Below, one piece after another: positions 45,888 through 52,757 of a stretch of DNA of 64,000 bases. A program made the translations under genes and the position numbers. Source of the DNA: Sphingomonas abietis (GTDB lineage Bacteria > Pseudomonadota > Alphaproteobacteria > Sphingomonadales > Sphingomonadaceae); NCBI RefSeq assembly GCF_027625475.1, contig NZ_CP115174.1, positions 3,011,001 through 3,075,000 on the forward strand. The letters are read 5' to 3'. The notes beneath the pieces were generated by a model that was not told the DNA's origin, ran no database searches, and saw only the letters and a program-made list of their open reading frames with translations. How positions within the stretch are numbered: the stretch's first letter is position 1; each line of letters starts with the position of its first letter.

Positions 45888-46918
45888 GCCGGCCAATGCC
45901 AGCGCTGCCGCGCCGTCACGGGATCGGTCATCAGGGCGGCCGCCATCTCCAGCATCGCCGGGATGCCGGGCGCTACGACGCCGTGATGGGCGCTCTCGAG
46001 GCAGGTCTGGAGGATGCGGGCACCGGCCATGGCCAGCAGCATCGACGGCGCATCGCCCGCGCGCGGCCACGGCGCCGCCACGATATAGCTCCGCCACAGC
46101 GCTTCGGCGATCGGCCGCACCCGCGCCTGGGCGACGTCGAGCGGCTCGGGCAGCCCGCCCGGATTGGGGACGAGCATCGAATGGATCAGGCCGGCAACGT
46201 CCCAGAGCCCATCGCCGAGGGTCACGATCTCCCAATCGATGATCCGCGCCGTCCCGTCGGTCGCGACGAGCAGGTTGGGCGCCTTGACGTCGCCGTGGAT
46301 GATCTGATCGGCGCGCCATGCCGCGCGCAGCCGTTGCAGCGCCGCCCCGGCCCCGGGCCATGCCATCAGCTGCTGCAAGACGGTCGCCGAGGCCGGGGTG
46401 AGCGGCACATAGCGCGCCTCGGCGGTGCCGATCGTCAGCACCCAGGGCATCAGCGCCGCGAACAGCCGCCGGCTCGGCGCCCCCGCCGTCGCCTGCGACA
46501 CCGGACCATGCAGCGTCGCCAGCGCGCGCCCGACATCCTCGACCAGCGGCACGGACAGGCCCGCGCCCAGCAAGCCATCGGCGAACGATCCGGCCGCGAC
46601 GATATAGTCGATCGTCAATATCCGCTGCCGCTCGTCATAATGCCGGAAGCGTGGCATCCACGGCGCCAGCGGCGCGAACAGCGGATCGTGGGTGGCGAGC
46701 CAGAACAGCGAGGCCTCGGCCCACATCGTCGCCGCATCGGCGGTCGTGCGATCCTTGGGCTGCTTCACGATCGCGCCACCGCCCGGCCATTCGACCCGGA
46801 CGAGATGATTGCGCGAACTGAGCGAGGCGACCGAGACGTCTGATGACACCAGATGTGCCGGTGAGATCACGCCGATCCGCAACAGATGCTGCACCGATTC
46901 CCAATGATCCAGACCCAT
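45884..46918 (-). CDS. aminoglycoside-phosphotransferase-like kinase, predicted lanthipeptide Ser/Thr kinase
   Basis: The 344-residue protein has a small-molecule-kinase (APH) fold. The nucleotide lysine is in GAIVKQPKD, the catalytic loop is IIHGDVKAPNLL (HGD-x4-N), and the metal-binding IIDWE follows 15 residues later. Kinases of this type (LxmK, TvaC) phosphorylate Thr/Ser of a precursor before a HopA1-like lyase removes phosphate. It is the first gene of the minus-strand trio and faces away from the Cys/Thr-rich precursor across 162 bp. Ordinary antibiotic phosphotransferase activity is the alternative, but the coupling makes it less likely. Confidence 0.82.
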   Translation of the reverse strand: MGLDHWESVQHLLRIGVISPAHLVSSDVSVASLSSRNHLVRVEWPGGGAIVKQPKDRTTADAATMWAEASLFWLATHDPLFAPLAPWMPRFRHYDERQRILTIDYIVAAGSFADGLLGAGLSVPLVEDVGRALATLHGPVSQATAGAPSRRLFAALMPWVLTIGTAEARYVPLTPASATVLQQLMAWPGAGAALQRLRAAWRADQIIHGDVKAPNLLVATDGTARIIDWEIVTLGDGLWDVAGLIHSMLVPNPGGLPEPLDVAQARVRPIAEALWRSYIVAAPWPRAGDAPSMLLAMAGARILQTCLESAHHGVVAPGIPAMLEMAAALMTDPVTARQRWHWPA

Positions 46919-47080
46919 GGCCGCACTTCTAGGCCAAAATCCCGACGAGCATGATCGGAAATCGAACCATTATGGACAAGACTACCCCGTCACCCTCCAT
47001 ATCATTATTCCAAAATATCTCCATGCTTGGCCACAACACAAGATCGACTCGGTAATATTATTGTCATCGGGAGAGTGATC
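46919..47080. promoter_or_regulatory. 162-bp divergent promoter region of the lanthipeptide-like locus
   Basis: This AT-rich gap separates the kinase-lyase-cyclase operon from the precursor gene. It contains TAATATTATT (47053-47062) and ATATCATTATT (47000-47010), suitable for -10 elements in the two directions, and a GGGAGAG ribosome-binding site at 47070-47076 before the precursor. No clear operator dyad was found. Confidence 0.5.
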
Positions 47081-47983
47081 ATGACCAGCAAAGGCGAACA
47101 CGCGGTAACATTCGACGATTTCATCGATAAAGTACATCTCGACCCGGCCCGACCCGAGCCACGCAAGCTGATCAGCGGCTTCGTCGGCCGCGGCGCGACC
47201 GAGGACAGCATCCGCGTCTATTCGGATCCCAGCCTGAGCCAGTGGGTCGAGGCCTCCACCGCCGATGTGCTGCACAGCCAGCCGATCGCGGACTCGCCGC
47301 TCGGCGGCTCCCATCTCTGGCTGGCCGGGCATGCCGAGCTGAAACCGGGCTCCGTCTCGGTCAACGCGCCGCCGGCCGTCCCGCTCGGCGGGCTCGGCGT
47401 CGATACCGGCGTGTTCAACCCGTTCACGACGATCCACCCGACGATCTGGACCCAGCTGGGGACATGCAGCACCCATACGCTGGGCTTCGCCTGCACCCAT
47501 GTCACCTGTCCGCCCGTCAACGGCACGCTGGCGACGCTGTGTACGCATGTCGGCACCTGCGGCGCCGCGCCGACCCACGCGCCCGGCTGCCCCAATACGG
47601 TCACCTGCACGCCGACCCACGCGCTCGGTTGCCCCAACACGATATCCTGTCCGCCGGTCCATCCCAATACGGCGGCGACCCTGTGTACCCAGGTCGGCAT
47701 CTGCGCCACGGCACCGACGCATGGCCTGGGCTGCCCCAATACCATCACCTGCACACCCACCCACGCGATAGGCTGCCCCGGCACCGTCACCTGCACGCCC
47801 ACCCATGCGGTGGGCTGTCCCAATACCGTCACCTGCCCCCCGATCCACACGCTGGCCTGCGGCGGCACGGTGGCAGGGGCATTCCCTGCGGCGGCGGCGG
47901 TGGTCGCGCCGACCGTCGGCTTCACCTGCATCCCGACACTGCCGCCGCAGTGCCTGCCGATAACGCTGCCACATATCTGCTGA
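47081..47983 (+). CDS. putative giant lanthipeptide precursor with Cys/Thr repeat core
   Basis: The 300-residue protein has two distinct halves. Residues 1-128 contain no Cys and look like a folded leader (KLISGFVGRGATEDSIRVYS, ADVLHSQPIADSPLGGSHLW). Residues 129-300 hold 21 Cys, many Thr and only two Ser. A 14-residue unit, THAxGCPNTVTCTP, recurs at least five times. It alternates with a second unit (TLATLCTHVGTC; TAATLCTQVGIC), giving a higher-order repeat. The last residue is Cys. Thr placed 1 to 5 residues before Cys is what methyllanthionine formation needs. It is divergent from LanC/HopA1/kinase genes. ATG at 47081 is preferred (GGGAGAG just upstream) over the frame's earlier ATG. A disulfide-rich structural protein is the alternative. 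Confidence 0.7.
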   Translation: MTSKGEHAVTFDDFIDKVHLDPARPEPRKLISGFVGRGATEDSIRVYSDPSLSQWVEASTADVLHSQPIADSPLGGSHLWLAGHAELKPGSVSVNAPPAVPLGGLGVDTGVFNPFTTIHPTIWTQLGTCSTHTLGFACTHVTCPPVNGTLATLCTHVGTCGAAPTHAPGCPNTVTCTPTHALGCPNTISCPPVHPNTAATLCTQVGICATAPTHGLGCPNTITCTPTHAIGCPGTVTCTPTHAVGCPNTVTCPPIHTLACGGTVAGAFPAAAAVVAPTVGFTCIPTLPPQCLPITLPHIC

Positions 47984-47989
47984 ACGCCA

Positions 47990-48015
47990 GGCCCCATGCC
48001 ATCCGGCATGGGGCC
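47990..48015 (+). terminator. 11-bp stem hairpin after the precursor gene (copy 1)
   Basis: GGCCCCATGCC and GGCATGGGGCC form a perfect 11-bp stem with an ATCC loop, six bases after the precursor stop. It lacks a U-tract. It could act as a terminator, an attenuator reducing P47 expression relative to the precursor, or an mRNA 3'-end stabiliser. Confidence 0.6.
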
Positions 48016-48096
48016 ACCCACGACGCGTATCGGGAGAGTCGGTATCATGGATACCCATGGCTGGCGATAACGCTGCCACATATCTGCTGAACGCCA

Positions 48097-48122
48097 GGCC
48101 CCATGCCATCCGGCATGGGGCC
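48097..48122 (+). terminator. 11-bp stem hairpin (copy 2, from the 107-bp duplication)
   Basis: Exact second copy of the hairpin, ending 31 bp before the ATG of the first P47-like gene. Two identical hairpins in series can also pair with each other as alternative structures. Confidence 0.6.
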
Positions 48123-48153
48123 ACCCACGACGCGTATCGGGAGAGTCGGTATC

Positions 48154-49488
48154 ATGGATACCCATGGCTGGGATGTGATTTCGGCGAGCAATATCGCCAC
48201 GGTGAACAGCGTGCTCTCCCGCTCGATGACCGCCCTTCTGGCGACCTTCGACTTCTCCAACACCGCGATGGACATCACGCTGAGCGGCCAGTTCGATCCT
48301 TGGACGATCCAGCCGGGCGGCTCCGCCAATCGCATCAAGCTGATGATGCCGATCGCCCACGGGACGCTGACCGCGCCGCCATTTCGCCAGCCGATCGATC
48401 TCGCCGGCGTCCAGCCGGTGCTCAATCTGGAACTGGCGATCGTACAGGGCGCGAGCGCGGGATCGCAGTCGGTCGCCTTCTCGCTGCACACCAACTCGCC
48501 GACCCCGACCGACGACGGCGGTGCCGTCTACGTCGCCAACCCGGATGCGAGCGGTCTGCTGAACCAGCGCGATCCGACCAAGCAGGCGGCGGCGATCATC
48601 AACGACTGGTTCGGCGAAATACTGGTCCAGAACAGCGCCAAGATCTCATTCGTATTCGCCACGATCGTCACCAATCCGCAAGGCCAGCCATGGCTCGCCC
48701 CCAAGGCCACGTCGGTCTCCTATTTCGAGTCGGTCGACGGGCAGACCCAGGCGCTCGCGATCCAGTCGCTGACCCAGGCCCCCTGGGGGCCGGACATCCT
48801 GGCCACCGCGGTCGACCCGTCGCTGCTGGCCGCCGGCGATGCCTATTTCTTCGCGATGGCGCCGGCGGTGTTCCTGCGCAACCTGCTGATGCCCAATGTC
48901 GCGTCCGCGCTCCATGTCCCGGCGTCGGCATTGCAGTTCAACCCGCCGAGCGCGCCGAACCAGCCGCTGAGCTGCTCGATCACCAACACCCAGAGCATCT
49001 CGATGGGATCGGTACGCAGCGGCGCGATCGACTATTATCCGGAATTGACCAGCTATGCGGTCGCGATCAGCGGCTCGCAGATCCTGACCAGCGCCAGCGG
49101 TCAGTTCGACATCAGCGGCCTGCACGACGCCTATGTGACGTTCGACAATCTCAATGTCGTGATGGACGTCGGCTATGACCAGGCGACCAGATCGGCGACC
49201 TTCACCGTGGTGAGCCGCTCGTCGCCCAGCACCGACGAGCATATCCCGTGGTACGAGAAGGAGCTTACCTGGATCGTGCCGGTGGTGGGCCTGGTCGTGA
49301 ACATCGTGATGGATGCGGTGGTCGCGGCGATCGAGAACGCCGTCACCGACTCGCTGACCAGTTCCGGCCAGCTGTCGATCGGTGCCATTCCCGTCGCCAG
49401 CGCGGTCTGGACCGGCCTGAGCCAGTTCAACACCACCGACGCGGAACTCGCCGATGCCTTCGTGATCCGCGCGTCGGGCGCGTCCTGA
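48154..49488 (+). CDS. P47/OrfX-like TULIP-family protein 1
   Basis: The 444-residue protein opens MDTHGWDVISASN and continues LSGQFDPWTIQPGGSANRIK and PIAHGTL, the N-terminal pattern of clostridial P47 proteins, whose TULIP fold is shared with lipid-binding domains. P47 and OrfX proteins accompany botulinum-type neurotoxin genes. Their molecular role is unresolved. The C-terminus has a hydrophobic helix (WIVPVVGLVVNIVMDAVVAA). The start is in the second copy of the 107-bp duplication, with GGGAG 10 nt upstream. An in-frame ATG at 48103 lies inside the hairpin and is rejected. It is the first of four paralogues. Confidence 0.8.
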   Translation: MDTHGWDVISASNIATVNSVLSRSMTALLATFDFSNTAMDITLSGQFDPWTIQPGGSANRIKLMMPIAHGTLTAPPFRQPIDLAGVQPVLNLELAIVQGASAGSQSVAFSLHTNSPTPTDDGGAVYVANPDASGLLNQRDPTKQAAAIINDWFGEILVQNSAKISFVFATIVTNPQGQPWLAPKATSVSYFESVDGQTQALAIQSLTQAPWGPDILATAVDPSLLAAGDAYFFAMAPAVFLRNLLMPNVASALHVPASALQFNPPSAPNQPLSCSITNTQSISMGSVRSGAIDYYPELTSYAVAISGSQILTSASGQFDISGLHDAYVTFDNLNVVMDVGYDQATRSATFTVVSRSSPSTDEHIPWYEKELTWIVPVVGLVVNIVMDAVVAAIENAVTDSLTSSGQLSIGAIPVASAVWTGLSQFNTTDAELADAFVIRASGAS

Positions 49489-49579
49489 AGCGCCGCGTCG
49501 CGGTCGCCACGATCCGATCATCCGCCCGCTTCTTCCGCTTCGACCAGGATCTTCTGCTTCGACCAGGAAAGGAACCACC

Positions 49580-51307
49580 ATGGCCACCAATGCCCCGCCC
49601 GCCCCCGCTGCGACCGTCCCCGCCGCGCCCGTCACGCCGGGCGGCAGCGGCAATATCGACCTGATGGGCTGGGATACGGTCTTCGCGCTCGAATTGCCGG
49701 CGCTGAACGCCTCGATCGTCGCGCAGAACACCACGCCGGCCAGCTTCGCGGGCACCGATCCGCAGGGCGGCGCCGTCATCAGCGGCAGCTGGGACGCGTG
49801 GAGCGTGACCGGCGGGGAAGGCAATGGCATCATCCTGAATTGCCCGATCAAGGCCGGCACCGTGACGCTGCCGGGCGCCGCCCCGGTGAAACTCGACGGC
49901 AGCGTCGTGACGGTGATGATCACGCTCACCCAGACCAGCGCCGCGCAGCAATTGCCCGACAACAGCGCCAAGGACGGCACCGGCAAAACCCTGCATTTCA
50001 CCGCCAACCAGACCAGCGAGGCGTTCCAGCGCCCCGTGGTGCAGGGCATCACCGGCCTCAGCGGCTATGCCTTCTACGGCGCCGAAGGCGGGTTCAACGA
50101 CTATTACCAGAACAACCTCGCCGCCTTCGACGCGGTGTTCGCCGCCATTCGGCTCGAAGAGGAGGCGATCGAGGCGGACAAGCAGTGGCTGAAACCGGCC
50201 TATTCGCTCTATGGCTTGGCTTCGGCGGGCTCGGCCGGAACCAGTGGCGCCACCGCCGGCACGACATCGGCGTTCGCGCTGCTCAGCCTCGTCACCCCAC
50301 CGAGCGGTGCGATCCCACAGCAGAATTTCGATATCCGCATGTTCGACGTGTTCGCCACGACGACTACACCGACCAATTCGGTGTTTGCCGTCTCGGCGCC
50401 GCTGGCGATGCAGAACATCGTCCGGCAGGCCGCGAAGCATTGCGTGATGGGCGCCACCGACGATGATTTCGAGGTCACCAACAACGGCATCACCGTCACC
50501 AACAAGAATGTGCTGAACTGGGGCAATTTCCAGCTCCAGAAGGACGATCCGACCAGCATCGTCGTGCCGGCGATCCAGCCCGGCGATTTCGAGCTGACGC
50601 TGGACGGCATGGAATTCCATCTCAGCATCTCGCAGGCAGCCTTCACCACGCCGGACGGTACGGCGGACGTGAAGCTCACCGCCGATCAATATTTCAACAT
50701 CGAGGCGGCCAAGCTGTCGAACGGCAGCTATTATCTCCTGCCCTCGCCCGGCCTCGGCACCAATTCGATCCGCGCCGACGTGACCCCGAACAAGGGCTTC
50801 GAGATCGCGATGATCATCGAGTCCATCGCGGTGTCGCTGATCTTCGCCTTTCTCGGCGCGTCGCTGGGTGAAGCGCTCAGCCCGGCGGTGTCGACCGCGA
50901 CCGAGGAGGGCGCCGGCGTCGTCTCCGCGTCGGCGGAATCGCTGGAGGACGAGGTCGGCAATCTGTCGGACGGCGAATTGTCCGATGCGGAGGATGCCGG
51001 CGCCGAGGATGCCGGCGAATCGATCGGCTCCGACGGCGAGAATAATGGCGGCAAGACCGGCATGTTCGCCAACAAGTACAAGGTCTGGGGCGGCGTGATC
51101 GGCGGCCTGTTCGGCGTCCCGGTCGGGTTGCTCCCGCAGATCATGCAGCTGATCTGGAGCGACCGGATCACCGAGGGCCATGTGCCGACGATCGACCAGT
51201 TCGCGACCAATTTCTCGCAGGCAATCCAGTGGCCCTACGTCAAGAGCTGGCAGGTCACCGGCGGTACCTTCCGCGCCGCCTTCCTGCTCGGCGGCAGCGC
51301 GCAATGA
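49580..51307 (+). CDS. P47/OrfX-like TULIP-family protein 2
   Basis: The 575-residue protein has an Ala/Pro-rich leader of about 25 residues, then IDLMGWDTVFALELPALNAS, VISGSWDAWSVTGGEGNGII and CPIKAGTV, aligning with the other three paralogues. A later region (FELTLDGMEFHLSISQAAF) resembles the second TULIP half. Before the C-terminus comes a very acidic stretch (about residues 450-490; EDEVGNLSDGELSDAEDAG), then a hydrophobic helix VWGGVIGGLFGVPVGLLPQI. GGAAAGGAACC precedes the start. The 91-bp gap before it contains GCTTCGACCAGGA twice (49537-49549, 49556-49568). Confidence 0.78.
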   Translation: MATNAPPAPAATVPAAPVTPGGSGNIDLMGWDTVFALELPALNASIVAQNTTPASFAGTDPQGGAVISGSWDAWSVTGGEGNGIILNCPIKAGTVTLPGAAPVKLDGSVVTVMITLTQTSAAQQLPDNSAKDGTGKTLHFTANQTSEAFQRPVVQGITGLSGYAFYGAEGGFNDYYQNNLAAFDAVFAAIRLEEEAIEADKQWLKPAYSLYGLASAGSAGTSGATAGTTSAFALLSLVTPPSGAIPQQNFDIRMFDVFATTTTPTNSVFAVSAPLAMQNIVRQAAKHCVMGATDDDFEVTNNGITVTNKNVLNWGNFQLQKDDPTSIVVPAIQPGDFELTLDGMEFHLSISQAAFTTPDGTADVKLTADQYFNIEAAKLSNGSYYLLPSPGLGTNSIRADVTPNKGFEIAMIIESIAVSLIFAFLGASLGEALSPAVSTATEEGAGVVSASAESLEDEVGNLSDGELSDAEDAGAEDAGESIGSDGENNGGKTGMFANKYKVWGGVIGGLFGVPVGLLPQIMQLIWSDRITEGHVPTIDQFATNFSQAIQWPYVKSWQVTGGTFRAAFLLGGSAQ

Positions 51308-52749
51308 CCCTTCCGGCCATCCGTGCCGCAGACCCGCCGCAGGGCGAGATCTCGACCTTCGGCTGGGACACCGCCTTCGCCGTCCGGATCGAGAACGTCA
51401 ACGCCGCGATCCGGGCGCGCAAGGCGTCGCCGGCGAGCTTCCATTATGCCGATCCGGTCGATCCGAAACTGGTCTGCCAAGGGCAGTTCGGGGACTGGCA
51501 GCTGGTCCGCGGCGGTGATGGTGATGGGGTCAATGTCCTGCTGCCGTTGCAGAATGTGACCGGCGTGGCGGCCGACCAGGCCAGCTATACCGATTATCGC
51601 TGGGCCGGCGGATCGCTCACCTTCACGGTGCGGCTGCATTTCTTCGAGGGCCCCGAGACCAGCAGCCGCCACCTCAAGATCAAGCCGACGAGCGACGAAC
51701 CGAGCGTGCCCGTGGTGCAATATTATGCCACCGACGAGACCGTCGCGCCGAGCCCGGCCTGGGCGATCTACGCGATCCAGGCCGCGCTGGAGGGGTGGTG
51801 TACCCAGAATCTGGCCGATTTCGCCTATATATTCTCGGTCGCCGATCTCAACGAGGAGGCGGACAAGGGCGCCTGGTCGTTCCTCAAGCCGAGCTATGTC
51901 AGCTATTCCTATGTCGACGGCCCGAGCGACGCGGACGCCTTCCTCGGCGTGCTGGCGATGACCAACGGCCGCGCCCCCGGCAGCCTCCAGCAGGTCATCG
52001 ACAAGCGCATCGTGCCGCCCGGTGTGGAGGGCGCCTTCTGCATCTCGCGCGCGCTGATGCTGCTCGATCTGGTCGTCCCCCAGCTGATGACGATGTGGCC
52101 GAACCTGACCATGGCCGATCTGATCATCGGCGATCAGACCATCACCCTCACCGCGGATGCCGCCATCGACCTCCCCCAGGTCCAGGAACAGGGCGACTGG
52201 TACACGCCGGTGCTGAAACAGTTCACCTTCGCCATCGAAGGGCCGCAAATCTCGATCGACGCCTATACCGAGACGGACGTACAGGCCGGCGTCACCGCCT
52301 GGTGCCGCACCACCTCCTGCTACACGATCGTCAAGGGCACCAACAAAGCCGGGCAGACCACGCTGGCCTATCGCCAGCTCGGCGATCCCATCCAGAGCCA
52401 CGGCAACATCGTGGCGGAATGGGTCAAGATCACCGACGCGATCGTCGCGGCGATCCTCGCCATCGCGCTGGTCGTGCTGGCGGTGGTGACGGGCGGGGCG
52501 GCGGCCCCGGTGATCGTGGTGCTCGGCGCGCTGCTGGTCGGTGCGGTCGGCTTCTCGGCCGAGATCGCCGGGCTGATCGCCAATGACGACGCCCCCGCCA
52601 TCGATCTGCTGCAGGACAATATCTATGCGCCGATCGTGTGGACCGACAGCCAGGATTTCGCGGTGTCCGACGTGATGCTCGACGGCTCGCTGCGGCTGGT
52701 CGGCGCACTCGGCTTCGCCAGCACCGTCGCCAGCCCTTCAGCCCCATGA
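51304..52749 (+). CDS. P47/OrfX-like TULIP-family protein 3 with predicted membrane hairpin
   Basis: The 481-residue paralogue has ISTFGWDTAFAVRIENVNAA, then CQGQFGDWQLVRGGDGDGVN near the N-terminus. ATG overlaps the previous stop (ATGA). Uniquely among the four, residues around 380-430 form a long hydrophobic double segment (IVAAILAIALVVLAVVTGGA, then PVIVVLGALLVGAVGF) that could insert in a membrane. The central part (FTFAIEGPQISIDAYTETDV) follows the same second-half pattern as proteins 2 and 4. Function unknown. Confidence 0.78.
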   Translation: MTLPAIRAADPPQGEISTFGWDTAFAVRIENVNAAIRARKASPASFHYADPVDPKLVCQGQFGDWQLVRGGDGDGVNVLLPLQNVTGVAADQASYTDYRWAGGSLTFTVRLHFFEGPETSSRHLKIKPTSDEPSVPVVQYYATDETVAPSPAWAIYAIQAALEGWCTQNLADFAYIFSVADLNEEADKGAWSFLKPSYVSYSYVDGPSDADAFLGVLAMTNGRAPGSLQQVIDKRIVPPGVEGAFCISRALMLLDLVVPQLMTMWPNLTMADLIIGDQTITLTADAAIDLPQVQEQGDWYTPVLKQFTFAIEGPQISIDAYTETDVQAGVTAWCRTTSCYTIVKGTNKAGQTTLAYRQLGDPIQSHGNIVAEWVKITDAIVAAILAIALVVLAVVTGGAAAPVIVVLGALLVGAVGFSAEIAGLIANDDAPAIDLLQDNIYAPIVWTDSQDFAVSDVMLDGSLRLVGALGFASTVASPSAP

Positions 52750-52757
52750 GGACGAAC

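Larger units (their letters stand above)
47958..48171 (+). repeat. perfect 107-bp tandem duplication
   Basis: Bases 47958-48064 are repeated exactly and directly at 48065-48171. Each unit runs from the last nine codons of the precursor through its stop, a strong hairpin, the GGGAGAG ribosome-binding site and the first six codons (MDTHGW) of the downstream P47-like gene. In copy one these codons run into the repeat junction and stop at once (MDTHGWR, then TAA). Only copy two is continuous with the real gene. Confidence 0.95.

Noticed and set aside
45884..46918. Kinase-like gene as an antibiotic (aminoglycoside) resistance phosphotransferase
   Set aside because: Four-bp coupling to HopA1-like and LanC genes and the divergent Cys/Thr peptide favour a precursor kinase. 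Resistance is not excluded but less likely.
47081..47983. Cys-rich repeat protein as a metallothionein or CRISPR-like DNA repeat
   Set aside because: The regular Thr placement, long Cys-free leader and neighbouring lanthipeptide enzymes do not suit a metallothionein. At DNA level the repeats are coding and in frame, without spacers.
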